Shown: positions 27,074 to 35,340, numbered from the stretch's first letter. The stretch is 64,000 bases of DNA from G963666895 sp963666895 (GCA_963666895.2 CAXXNS010000005.1:1-64000), one strand, 5' to 3'. Notes: generated by a model not told the origin, from the letters alone. Translations and numbers: made by a program.

Positions 27074-27829
27074 ATGACTATAAAAGCGTTTCGAATAGGC
27101 CAGATCGTTCCGAGCTCGAACACGACCATGGAAACCGAAGTACCCCAGATGCTCAGACTGCGCGAGCTGGTGGAGCCGGAGCGGTTCACGTTTCATTCCA
27201 GCCGGATGCGGATGAAAAAGGTCACGAAAGAAGAACTGGAGGCAATGGACAAGGATTCGGACCGTTGCGCCCTGGAGCTTTCGGACGCCGCCGTGGACGT
27301 AATGGGGTATGCCTGCCTCGTGGCCATCATGAGCATGGGCAAAGGATATCATTCGGTCTCGGAAAAGCGGCTGGAGAAGGTCACCGCCGACAACGGCCAT
27401 CCCGCCCCGGTGGTCACCAGCGCCGGCGCCCTGGTCCATGGTCTCAAGACCCTGAAGGCCAAGAAAATCTCGGTGGTCGCACCCTATGTGCGGCCTTTGA
27501 CGGACCTGGTGATCGATTACATCCAGGACCAGGGAATCGAAGTCCTGGACAGCATCTCCCTCGAAATAGCGGACAACCTCGAGGTTGGTCGCCGCGATCC
27601 CATGGCCTTGTGCGAGATCGTCAAGGATCTCAAGATCGATGGCGCCGATGCCGTGGTTTTGTCCGCATGCGTTCAGATGCCGTCTTTTCCGGCCGTCCGG
27701 GAAGTGGAGCATGCAATCCAAAAGCCCGTGGTGTCGGCGGCGGTTTGCACGGCCTTTCAGATGCTTGAAAAACTGAACCTGAAAACCTTCGTGCCCGGTG
27801 GCGGCGCTCTGCTTTCCGGAAAGTACTAG
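27074..27829 (+). CDS. Maleate cis-trans isomerase / Asp-Glu racemase superfamily enzyme
   Basis: 251 aa from the ATG at 27074 (GAGG 6 nt upstream). The N-terminal IGQIVPSSNTTMETEVP is the maleate isomerase/arylmalonate decarboxylase signature that binds the substrate carboxylate. The two family cysteines appear in GYACLVAIMS and VVLSACVQMPS, so it has a two-cysteine active site. It would convert maleate to fumarate; racemase or decarboxylase activity on a similar acid cannot be excluded. Last gene of the TRAP operon, which links uptake to conversion. Fumarate could feed respiration or the TCA route of a sulfate reducer. Confidence 0.8.
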   Translation: MTIKAFRIGQIVPSSNTTMETEVPQMLRLRELVEPERFTFHSSRMRMKKVTKEELEAMDKDSDRCALELSDAAVDVMGYACLVAIMSMGKGYHSVSEKRLEKVTADNGHPAPVVTSAGALVHGLKTLKAKKISVVAPYVRPLTDLVIDYIQDQGIEVLDSISLEIADNLEVGRRDPMALCEIVKDLKIDGADAVVLSACVQMPSFPAVREVEHAIQKPVVSAAVCTAFQMLEKLNLKTFVPGGGALLSGKY

Positions 27830-27887
27830 ATCCCCCGTGCGTGACACAGGCGGACGTCGTTGTCCGTCTCCAATCATCACGGACCTG

Positions 27888-27917
27888 ATTGCCCTGCCGT
27901 TGATACGGTAGGGCAAT
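27888..27917 (+). terminator. Hairpin terminator after the TRAP operon
   Basis: ATTGCCCTGCCGT and ACGGTAGGGCAAT form a 13-bp stem with one G-U pair and a TGAT loop, followed by CTACATTT. Confidence 0.6.
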
Positions 27918-27938
27918 CTACATTTGGGCATGAAAAAA

Positions 27939-27962
27939 GGGCTACGATGTTACTCGTAGCCC
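27939..27962 (-). terminator. Intrinsic terminator downstream of the tRNA genes
   Basis: GGGCTACGA and TCGTAGCCC form a 9-bp stem; on the minus strand the hairpin is followed by six Ts. Fits the 3' end of the tRNA-Gln/tRNA-Glu transcript. Confidence 0.8.
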
Positions 27963-27973
27963 TTTGAATTGCT

Positions 27974-28051
27974 TGGCGTCCCCAAGGGGATTTGAACCCC
28001 TGTTATCGGCGTGAAAGGCCGACGTCCTGGACCAGGCTAGACGATGGGGAC
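27974..28051 (-). tRNA. tRNA-Glu (anticodon TTC)
   Basis: Cloverleaf with acceptor stem GTCCCCA, anticodon loop CTTTCAC, T-arm GGTTCAAATCC and encoded CCA. Its 3' end is duplicated at 17941-17976. Confidence 0.95.
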
Positions 28052-28055
28052 GCAA

Positions 28056-28130
28056 TGGCTGGGCTGCAAGGACTCGAACCTTGATTAACGGAGCCAGAAT
28101 CCGTCGTCCTGCCAATTGAACGACAGCCCA
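28056..28130 (-). tRNA. tRNA-Gln (anticodon CTG)
   Basis: Acceptor TGGGCTG, anticodon loop TTCTGGC between ACGGA and TCCGT, T-arm GGTTCGAGTCC and encoded CCA. Four nt upstream of tRNA-Glu on the same strand; likely one transcript. Confidence 0.95.
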
Positions 28131-28192
28131 GCAGGGAAACGTTCCACTATAGTTTCAGGCCCGTCATGTCAAGACAGCGGGCCCGAAGTCCG

Positions 28193-28690
28193 CTAGACCG
28201 CGTTGGCCAGGCGGCGGGTGCGCTTCTTGAGCTTGTTGATCTTGCGGCGCAGCACGTCCCGCTCCTTGCGGCCGTCCGCCTGCTCCTTGGCGGCCCGCAG
28301 GTCCCTGATCTCGCGCTTGAGGCCCAGGATCTGGTCCTTGTACGGAGACACGGAGCCGTCCTCGTCGGAGATGTCGAAGAGCTCCTTGATCCGCGCGACC
28401 AGGTCTTCCTTGCTCATGCTGGAGGCGCCCACGATGGCCGGAATCTTTTCCATGGCCAGCTGGCGGAGCTCCTTGGCGGTCATTTTGTCCAGGGTCTTGG
28501 TCAGGCCCAGGGATTCAAAAGAGACCTCGTAGGTGCGGTCTGCCTTGGAAGAGGACTTGGCCTCCTCGGCGGGAGCCTCCTCGGCAGGGGCTTCTTCGGC
28601 CGCAGCCTCGACAGCCTCCGCGGTCTCTTCCGCGACCTCTTCAACCACCTCTTCCGTGGTCTCCTGAACGTCCTTGGTTTCCTCGCTCAT
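28193..28690 (-). CDS. Acidic N-terminus / coiled-coil protein with Rho-N/SAP-like motif
   Basis: 165 aa. Residues ~3-47 are almost only Glu/Ala/Val/Thr with repeats such as EEAPAEEAPAEEA, probably disordered. Residues ~70-110 (KMTAKELRQLAMEKI to SKEDLVARIKELF) look like the Rho termination factor N-terminal/SAP helix-extended-loop-helix, a nucleic-acid-binding motif. The C-terminus (IRDLRAAKEQADGRKERDV and onward) is a basic coiled coil ending in KINKLKKRTRRLANAV. Its ATG overlaps the stop of the DciA-like gene by 4 nt, so it is translationally coupled to it. Probable nucleic-acid-associated protein; specific role unknown. Confidence 0.65.
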   Translation of the reverse strand: MSEETKDVQETTEEVVEEVAEETAEAVEAAAEEAPAEEAPAEEAKSSSKADRTYEVSFESLGLTKTLDKMTAKELRQLAMEKIPAIVGASSMSKEDLVARIKELFDISDEDGSVSPYKDQILGLKREIRDLRAAKEQADGRKERDVLRRKINKLKKRTRRLANAV

Positions 28691-29235
28691 GTCTTCCTCC
28701 TGCGCCGGGTTGCTTCCCCGGCGTCATGATCGCTCTCTTCAAACATGCGGACGTAGGCCCGATAGCATCGGCCCACCGGCGAATCGGCCGGAAGTTTTTC
28801 CAGTAAGGTTCCTATATTGCGAGGCTTTTTAAGCTCGGGAGCCGGGGCCTCGGCGGGCTCGGAACCGTATCCGTCCAATGGAATCCTGCCGTCTAGCATT
28901 TCGAATCGGACCTTGTCAAAGACTTCTTGCCCTCCGTTGCGGACCAGGAAGCCGTTGACCCGCTCCAGAATCTGGGGCGCGAAATAGGAAAGCTCCTGCA
29001 CGGCCACCGGGTCCTCGCTGGCCAGCACCAGGGTGGAGCCGCGCACGGCGAGCGGATGGGCCATGGCCGCGATCTCCTTGCCCAGGATTTCGGGCCAGGC
29101 CCGCCACAGGAGCACCAGACCCAGACGGCCCTTGTCGTCCATGGCCGACAGCATGTCGCCCAGGGAGTCGCCCACGCGGGTGGGCCAGCTTCCGGCCCTG
29201 CGAAAACGCCGGTATGGTCTGTTGTTGCGCGCCAT
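28687..29235 (-). CDS. DUF721 / DciA-like protein
   Basis: 182 aa. The core (GDMLSAMDDKGRLGLVLLWRAW, then HPLAVRGSTLVLASEDPVAVQELSYFAPQI) is the DUF721 KH-like domain found in DciA, the helicase-loading partner of DnaB in bacteria without DnaC. The N-terminus is basic (ARNNRPYRRFRRAG). The C-terminal ~60 residues are variable. Function in replicative helicase loading is inferred from the family; members outside the DciA core are less well tested. Confidence 0.75.
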   Translation of the reverse strand: MARNNRPYRRFRRAGSWPTRVGDSLGDMLSAMDDKGRLGLVLLWRAWPEILGKEIAAMAHPLAVRGSTLVLASEDPVAVQELSYFAPQILERVNGFLVRNGGQEVFDKVRFEMLDGRIPLDGYGSEPAEAPAPELKKPRNIGTLLEKLPADSPVGRCYRAYVRMFEESDHDAGEATRRRRKT

Positions 29236-29344
29236 GCGGAACCTCTACCATATCATACGGCGGCGGTCTTCGGCCTGGCAAGTCCGGTTCGTTTTCAGGG
29301 GTTGACCTGGGCTGGGAATTGGTCTAACCCTGGCCTCGTCTGCT

Positions 29345-29364
29345 ATATCAATATATTTCGATAT
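29345..29364 (+). promoter_or_regulatory. Candidate SahR operator
   Basis: ATATCAATATATTTCGATAT: inverted ends ATATC/GATAT around an AT-rich core, 12 bp upstream of the sahR-like start. AT-rich palindromes of this kind are expected sites of ArsR-type SahR, which controls S-adenosylhomocysteine recycling in Desulfovibrionales. Identity inferred from position. Confidence 0.55.
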
Positions 29365-29375
29365 GGAGATTTGAA

Positions 29376-30308
29376 GTGCAAGCCGTTCGTTTCGCCAAGG
29401 CCCTGGCCGATGAGACCCGGGTCCGCCTGGTCAACCTGCTCCTGAACCACGAGCTCAACGTGGGCGAGATCGTCCAGGCCCTGGACATGGGCCAGTCCCG
29501 CGTGTCCCGCCATCTGCGCATCCTGGCCGAGTCCGGCCTGGTGCGGGTGCGGCGCGAGGGGCTGTGGGCGTTCTATTCGGCCGTGGAGGAGGGCCCGGCC
29601 CGGACCTTCCTGGACGCGGCCGCCGTGCTCTGGGGTCCGGACGGCGAGCACGAACCCCAGCTCGACGCCGACCTGGAAGCGGCCCGCGAGGCCATCCACC
29701 GCCGCGTCCAGGACACGCGCCGCTTCTTCGACGCCGTGGCCCCGGAGTGGGGGAGCCTGAACCGCGAGATCCTGGGCGACCTGGACCTGGCCGGAGAGAT
29801 CGCGTCCCGGGCCTTTGAGCACGGGACCGTGAACGCGGCCGCGGACCTGGGCTGCGGCCCGGGCGACCTGCTGGCCCGACTGGCCGGGCAGGCCAAGACG
29901 GTCATCGGCGTGGACAACTCGGCCCGCATGCTGGAGCTGGCCCGGGAACGGTTCCAGGACCGGGGCGACCTGAGCCTGCGCATCGGCGAGCTGACCCACC
30001 TGCCGCTTCGCGACGGCGAGGCCGACCTGGCCGTGCTGTCCCTGGTCCTGCACCATTTGAGCGACGTGGGCGCGGCCGTGGCCGAGGCGGCCCGGGTGCT
30101 GGCCCCGTCCGGGCGGCTCCTGGTGGCCGAGTTCGACCGCCACGACCTGGAGGCCATGCGCGAGGAATACGGCGACCACCGCCTGGGCATCGAGAAAAAG
30201 GACATGCGCCGCTTCCTGGAACGGGCCGGCTGTGCTATCCTGGACGAACATGTTTTTTCCGTGCGCCGCGGATTGTCCGTGGTGCTCTACAACGCCGTGA
30301 AACAGTAG
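29376..30308 (+). CDS. sahR: ArsR-type regulator fused to SAM-dependent methyltransferase domain (SahR)
   Basis: 310 aa from the GTG at 29376 with GGAG upstream. Residues ~1-95: ArsR winged helix (VRFAKALADETRVRLVNLLL, MGQSRVSRHLRILAESGLV). Residues ~115-305: class I methyltransferase fold with motif I ADLGCGPGDLLARLA and LSLVLHHLSD. This fusion is characteristic of Desulfovibrionales SahR, where the methyltransferase-like domain binds S-adenosylhomocysteine and the protein represses methionine-cycle genes. The next gene is ahcY, the classic target. The operator-like palindrome lies just upstream, so it probably regulates itself and ahcY as one operon. Confidence 0.88.
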   Translation: MQAVRFAKALADETRVRLVNLLLNHELNVGEIVQALDMGQSRVSRHLRILAESGLVRVRREGLWAFYSAVEEGPARTFLDAAAVLWGPDGEHEPQLDADLEAAREAIHRRVQDTRRFFDAVAPEWGSLNREILGDLDLAGEIASRAFEHGTVNAAADLGCGPGDLLARLAGQAKTVIGVDNSARMLELARERFQDRGDLSLRIGELTHLPLRDGEADLAVLSLVLHHLSDVGAAVAEAARVLAPSGRLLVAEFDRHDLEAMREEYGDHRLGIEKKDMRRFLERAGCAILDEHVFSVRRGLSVVLYNAVKQ

Positions 30309-30333
30309 ACCCCCATAGATAAGGAGAACCGCC

Positions 30334-31780
30334 TTGAAAACCGACGTCAAACCCATCGATCCCAAGCTGCCCTACAAGGTGGCCGACCTTTCCCTGGCCG
30401 ATTGGGGCCGCAAGGAAATGCAGCTCTCCGAGAACGAGATGCCGGGCCTCATGGCCCTGCGCGAGAAATACGGCGCCGAGAAGCCGCTCAAGGGCTTGAA
30501 GATTATGGGCTCGCTGCACATGACCATCCAGACGGCCATGCTCATCGAGACCCTGCACGCCCTGGGCGCGGACCTCCGCTGGGCGTCCTGCAACATCTTC
30601 TCCACCCAGGACCACGCCGCCGCGGCCATCGCCGAGGCGGGCACGGCCGCGGTCTTCGCCTGGAAGGGCGAGACCCTGGAGGAGTACTGGTGGTGCACCG
30701 AGCAGGCCCTGACCTGGCCCGACGGCTCCGGACCCCCACCTGATCGTGGACGACGGCGGCGACGCCACCCTCATGATCCACCAGGGCGTCAAGGTCGAGA
30801 ACGACCCCTCCCTGGCCGACAAGGCCTACGACGTGCGAGGAGTTCCAGATCATCATGGACCGGTTGGGCGCGGCCCTGGCCAAGACCCCGGACAAGTGGC
30901 GCGCCATCGCCAAGGTCATCCGCGGCGTGTCCGAGGAGACCACCACGGGCGTGCACCGGCTTTACCAGATGCAGGAGAAGGGCGAGCTGCTCTTCCCGGC
31001 CATCAACGTCAACGACTCGGTGACCAAGTCCAAGTTCGACAACCTTTACGGCTGCCGCGAGTCCCTGGCCGACGGCATCAAGCGGGCCACGGACATCATG
31101 ATCGCGGGCAAGATTGTCGTGGTGGTGGGCTACGGCGACGTGGGCAAGGGCTGCGCCCAGTCCATGCGCGGCTTTGGCGCTCGAGTGCTGATCACGGAGA
31201 TAGATCCCATCTGCGCGCTGCAGGCTTCGCTATGGAAGGCTATGAGGTCGTGACCATGAACGAGGAGGCCTGCGAACTGGGCGACATCTTCGTCACCTGC
31301 ACTGGCAACTACCACGTCATCGACGGATCGATCACATGGAGCGTATGAAGAATGAGGCCATTGTGTGCAACATCGGCCACTTCGACTCCGAGATCGAGAT
31401 GATCTACCTGGAAGAGACTCCAAGCTGCGTCGAAGCAGACCAACATCAAGCCGCAGGTGGACAAGTGGACCCTGCCCCGACGGGCCGCTGCATCTATCGT
31501 CCTGGCCGAAGGTCGGCTCGTCAACCTGGGCTGCGCCACGGGCCACCCCAGTTTCGTGATGTCCAACTCCTTCACCAACCAGGTTTTGGCCCAGCTGGAT
31601 CTGGCAAAAAACAAATACGAGCCCAAGGTCATGATCCTGCCCAAGAAGCTGGACGAGGAGGTGGCCCGCTTGCACCTGGCGCGTCTTGGTGTCAAGCTGG
31701 AGAAACTGACCAAGGCGCAGGCCGACTACATCGGCGTGCCCGTGGAAGGGCCGTACAAGCCGGACCACTACCGCTACTAG
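30334..31780 (+). pseudogene. ahcY: S-adenosylhomocysteine hydrolase, interrupted by five frame changes
   Basis: TTG start at 30334 with AAGGAG upstream, 25 nt after sahR. Conserved AhcY blocks are all present but in shifting frames: HMTIQTAMLIETL, DHAAAAIAEAG, the NAD-binding GKIVVVVGYGDVGKGCAQ, GNYHVIDG, CNIGHFDSEIEMI, and the C-terminal GCATGHPSFVMSNSFTNQ to YKPDHYRY. Frame changes lie near 30733-30737 (one extra C in a C run), ~30836 (two bases missing), ~31228, ~31326 and ~31417-31440. An intact enzyme cleaves SAH to adenosine and homocysteine. Either the gene is a recent pseudogene or this stretch holds sequencing/consensus errors; clustering of indels in an otherwise well-conserved protein favours error. 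Confidence 0.85.
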
Positions 31781-31840
31781 ACCGTACCCGCCCGTCCGGC
31801 TCCGGCCGGACGGGCGGACACAGACCCGAGCCGAGCGCCC

Positions 31841-33391
31841 ATGATCCATCCGCCGTCCCTCCCCCGCGTCCTGATTCCGGTCCTGGCCCTCTGTCTGATC
31901 GCTCTGTTGGCCGTGGCCGCTACCCGGGCCGTGGCCTGGGAGATGACCATCAAGGAGTCCACCTCCTGCCTCAACGTGTTCGACGACCTGGACGTGGAGA
32001 ACCTCCTGGACAACGACCCGACCACCTGCTGGGCCGAGTGCGCGGACGGGCCCGGGGTGGGCGAGTCCGTGACCTTCGACTTCGGGGAATCCGTGGTCCT
32101 GCAGCAGTTGGGCATCGCCAACGGCTGCCAGGGCGAGGGCGACTTCGAATCCCACAACCGGGTGGCCCAGGTGGAGGTGGTCTACGCCAACGGAGCCCGG
32201 GAGCGGTTCGACCTGGCCGACCGGCCGGGGTTGCAGTTCCTGCCCCTGACCCCCATGTCCACCACCTCCCTGACCCTGGTCATCACCAAGGCCACCCTGG
32301 CCGACTCCCTGTTCGACCGGGGCCAGACCTGTTTGTCCGAGGTCCAGTTCGTGACCCGGGTTCAAGCTGATGACAAGGCCGGGGACAAGGCCCCGGAAGC
32401 GGCCCCTGAAATCGTTGAGGAGCCCGCCGAAGAAACGGCCGAAGAAGTTGCCGCAGCCCCGCAGCCCGATCCCATCCCCGACGTGGTTCCGGACCCGGTG
32501 ACCGAGCCCGTGGCCCCGGAGCAGGACAACGACCTGGCCCTTCCGGCCGAGGAGCCCGCCCTGAAGTTCTCGGCCACGGCCTCTTCGGCCCTGACCACGG
32601 AGCTGGGCGGCCTGTCCTTTTCGGCCGACAATCTGGTGGACGGCAGCAAGCGCACCGCCTGGGTGGAGGGCGTACCCGGCCCGGGCGTGGGCGAGTGGGC
32701 CGAGATCACCCTGCCCGTGCGCAAGCCCCTGGCCGGCATCTGGATCGCCAACGGCTGCCAGGCCGGCGAGCGTACCTTCGAGGCCAACAACCGGGCCAAG
32801 ATCCTGGATCTGGCCCTGTCCAGCGGGGACACGCGGCCTATCAAGGTGGAGGACGCGCCCGGGCTGCAGTTCGTGGACCTGGGCGACACCATGACCGAGA
32901 GCTTGCGCCTGACCATCCGGGAGGTCTACACCGGCGGCGACGGCGAGCACACCTGCCTGGCCGAGGTGCGGCCCTCCTACGTGGGCGCGGGCCAGGCCGT
33001 GGCCGACATGGACGAGGAGACCCTGGGCACCCCGGAGGAGCGGGCCCTGGGCGTGGTCCGGGCCTTCTACACCCGGCTCATCACCCTGGACGACGGCTAC
33101 GTGGACCTCTACGCCGGCGCCCTGCGCGACGACGAGGAGCTCATCTTCGAGGTCTTTCGCGAGACCCAGAAGCAGCGCGGCATGTACCAGCTCTTCCGCC
33201 AGGCCCTGGTGGACCTGGACGACCTGGGCATGAGCGCGGACCAGGTGTCCGACGACGAGATCAAGGTGGTGGTGGACGGGTTCTACACCGTGTACGTGGG
33301 CCCGGCCTTCGAGCGCATCGACGAGAACACGGTCTTCACCCTGATTTACGAGGATGCGCACTGGCGCATCATGGATAAACAAGAGCTGTAG
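31841..33391 (+). CDS. Exported protein with two discoidin-like (NADase-type) glycan-binding domains
   Basis: 516 aa. Signal or anchor helix at residues ~9-32. Two homologous beta domains, ~35-175 and ~245-385, each with a D-x-x-xTxWxE motif (DNDPTTCWAECADGPGVGE and DGSKRTAWVEGVPGPGVGE), followed by IANGCQ and FE(S/A)xNRxxx. These match the discoidin-like carbohydrate-binding module described next to NADase toxins. A Pro/Glu/Ala linker separates them. The C-terminal ~115 residues (RALGVVRAFYTRLITLDDG to VFTLIYEDAHWRIMD) resemble an NTF2-like fold. Likely a periplasmic or surface glycan-binding protein; no catalytic domain is seen. Confidence 0.7.
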   Translation: MIHPPSLPRVLIPVLALCLIALLAVAATRAVAWEMTIKESTSCLNVFDDLDVENLLDNDPTTCWAECADGPGVGESVTFDFGESVVLQQLGIANGCQGEGDFESHNRVAQVEVVYANGARERFDLADRPGLQFLPLTPMSTTSLTLVITKATLADSLFDRGQTCLSEVQFVTRVQADDKAGDKAPEAAPEIVEEPAEETAEEVAAAPQPDPIPDVVPDPVTEPVAPEQDNDLALPAEEPALKFSATASSALTTELGGLSFSADNLVDGSKRTAWVEGVPGPGVGEWAEITLPVRKPLAGIWIANGCQAGERTFEANNRAKILDLALSSGDTRPIKVEDAPGLQFVDLGDTMTESLRLTIREVYTGGDGEHTCLAEVRPSYVGAGQAVADMDEETLGTPEERALGVVRAFYTRLITLDDGYVDLYAGALRDDEELIFEVFRETQKQRGMYQLFRQALVDLDDLGMSADQVSDDEIKVVVDGFYTVYVGPAFERIDENTVFTLIYEDAHWRIMDKQEL

Positions 33392-33400
33392 GCTGATCGC

Positions 33401-34636
33401 CTAAAGCAGCATCACTTCGACCATGTCCCCGGCGTAGCCGCCCTCGCTGTCGGCCGGGAGCACGGCCAGGCCGTCCGCCTTGAGCATGGTGAACAGCAGG
33501 CCGGACTTGCCCGTCACGGGCCCGGCCAGAGGGTTCTCCCCGGGCCGTTCCTCCAGCGCCACCCGCACCCAGTCCTCGCGTCCCGGTTTGGAAGCCATGT
33601 TGCGGGCCAGCTCGGCCCGGACCACGGGCCGCCACGGCCGGGCGAACGCGTCCGCGGCTCCGGCCAGGTGCAGGACCAGGGGAGCGGCCAGCACGTGGGC
33701 CACCACCAGGGCCGAGGCCACCTGTCCGGGCAGGCCCAGCACGGGAATCCCGTTCAGCCGGGCCAGGATGGTGGGCTTGCCGGGCGACAGGGCCACGCCG
33801 TGGGCCAAAATCTCTCCGCCCAGTTCCTGGATCACGGTCACGGACAGATCCCGCGTGCCGATGGAGCTGCCCCCGGACAGGAGCACCATGTCGCATTGGT
33901 CCGCGCCTTGCCGCAGGGCCTTGGCCAGGGCTTCCTTGTTGTCCGGGGCCAGGCCCAGGTCGACCACCACGCCCCCGGCCTCGGCCACCAGGGCGGCCAG
34001 GGTGGGGCGGTTCACGTCGCGCATCTGGCCCGGGTCGGGCGTGTCCGAGTATTCGACCAGTTCGTTTCCCGTGGACAGCAGGCCCACCCGGGGCTGTTTG
34101 CCCACCTCGGCCGAGCCCAGGCCCAGGGCGGCCAGCAGGCCGATCTCCTGGGAGCGCAGCACACGGCCCGTCCGAAGAATGGGCTCCCCGGCCTTGGCGT
34201 CCTCGCCCGGAAACATGACGTTTTCGCCCGGGGCCACGCTCTTGCGGATCTCCACCAGGTCGCCCGAGGGCTCGGTGTGCTCCACCATGACCACGGCGTC
34301 CGCGCCTTGGGGCAGCCAGCCGCCCGTGGGGATGGCCGCGCACTTGCCCGGCTCCAGGGGCTGGTCCGGGGCGCGCTCGATCACGATCTCGAACCCGAAC
34401 TCCAGATAGGCCGGGTTGGACTCCGAGGCCCCGAAGGTGTCGCGGGCGGCCACGGCGTAACCGTCCATGCAGGAGCGGTGGTGCGGAGGCAGGTTCTCTG
34501 GCGCGACGGGCGACTGGGCCAGGACCCGGCCGGCGGCCCGGTCCAGGGGAACGGTCTCGGTCCCCTGGCAGGGGAACGAGGCCAGCAGGGACTGGAATTC
34601 GGCCCGGCTGATGACGGACAGGAAGCCGTGGCCCAT
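33401..34636 (-). CDS. moeA: Molybdopterin molybdenumtransferase MoeA
   Basis: 411 aa. N-terminal domain I/II with PLDRAAGRVLAQ, HHRSCMDGYAVAA and IPTGGWLPQGADAVVMVEH (strongly conserved MoeA blocks), the MoCF-biosynthesis domain III with LLSTGNELVE and LSGGSSIGTRD, and C-terminal domain IV ending near GDMVEVMLL. MoeA inserts molybdate (or tungstate) into adenylated molybdopterin. The upstream neighbours on the same strand are mobB and the tup tungstate transporter, so this forms a metal-uptake and cofactor-assembly run. It is convergent with the glycan-binding gene, 9 bp apart. Confidence 0.95.
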   Translation of the reverse strand: MGHGFLSVISRAEFQSLLASFPCQGTETVPLDRAAGRVLAQSPVAPENLPPHHRSCMDGYAVAARDTFGASESNPAYLEFGFEIVIERAPDQPLEPGKCAAIPTGGWLPQGADAVVMVEHTEPSGDLVEIRKSVAPGENVMFPGEDAKAGEPILRTGRVLRSQEIGLLAALGLGSAEVGKQPRVGLLSTGNELVEYSDTPDPGQMRDVNRPTLAALVAEAGGVVVDLGLAPDNKEALAKALRQGADQCDMVLLSGGSSIGTRDLSVTVIQELGGEILAHGVALSPGKPTILARLNGIPVLGLPGQVASALVVAHVLAAPLVLHLAGAADAFARPWRPVVRAELARNMASKPGREDWVRVALEERPGENPLAGPVTGKSGLLFTMLKADGLAVLPADSEGGYAGDMVEVMLL

Positions 34637-34638
34637 GC

Positions 34639-35340
34639 CTAGCCCCTGTCCACGGTGATTTCGATCTTGCCCGGGCCGTAGCCCTTGAGCTCGGCCAGCA
34701 TGGCCGTCAGGCTGGAGGAAATGATGCGGGACACAAAGGGGTTGAAGTCCAGCTTCCGTCCGTTGACGTGCACGGTCATGGCGCCGCCGCGGGCCTGGCA
34801 GTCGTCCGGCGAGGCGTCGCCGGCCACGATGTCACGGGCCAGGCCGCCGCAGTCCTCGCGGCCGCAGGCCCCGCAGTCCAGGCCGGGCAGGAGAAAGCCG
34901 CTGTTGACCGCCAGTTCGGCCAGCTTTTCGGGATCGGCTGTTTCCCTGGACACCACGGCCAGGGCCAGGCCGCGGTCCAATTGCTCGGCCTCGGCCTTGT
35001 CCTTGGCGATGACGATGCGCGGCAGGTACTCCATTTCCTTGCCGCCCTCCACCAGGAGCACGTCGACGCCGTAGGAGCCGTCGGTCATCAGGGGGGCCAG
35101 GTCGGACAGGGGCCTGCGCTTGGGCCAGGACACGAAGCTCTCCACGCCGGACAGCCCGATGACGCCGTCGGCCACCTTCTTGTACCGGGACGTATCCGAA
35201 TCCTCGCGCTCGCTGAATCCACAGTCCGAGAATTTGGCCACGGCCACGCGCAGGCCTCGTTGCTTCAGGCTCTTGGCCAGCTCCAGGCCGAGATGGGTCT
35301 TTCCGGCGTCCTTGAATCCGATGATGGCTATGGCGTGCAT
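34639..35340 (-). CDS. mobB: MobB-type molybdopterin-guanine dinucleotide protein B with added cysteine cluster
   Basis: 233 aa, 2 nt upstream of moeA. N-terminal P-loop AIIGFKDAGKTHLG (Lys14-Thr15) and GTPase-like regions (DVLLVEGGKEM) place it in the MobB family, which aids GMP attachment to molybdopterin. After residue ~150 comes a segment absent from E. coli MobB with Cys156, Cys159, Cys164 and Cys181 (CX2CX4CX16C; LDCGACGREDCGGLA), of the type that binds a 4Fe-4S cluster in RnfB/CODH-like proteins. This suggests redox or oxygen sensitivity of the step. The C-terminal tail (FNPFVSRIISSSLTAML) resembles other Desulfovibrio members. Confidence 0.85.
   Translation of the reverse strand: MHAIAIIGFKDAGKTHLGLELAKSLKQRGLRVAVAKFSDCGFSEREDSDTSRYKKVADGVIGLSGVESFVSWPKRRPLSDLAPLMTDGSYGVDVLLVEGGKEMEYLPRIVIAKDKAEAEQLDRGLALAVVSRETADPEKLAELAVNSGFLLPGLDCGACGREDCGGLARDIVAGDASPDDCQARGGAMTVHVNGRKLDFNPFVSRIISSSLTAMLAELKGYGPGKIEITVDRG

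Noticed and set aside
30700..31520. Programmed frameshifting in ahcY
   Set aside because: Five separate shifts of mixed size and no slippery heptamer with structure; AhcY is not known to use recoding. Error or decay is simpler.
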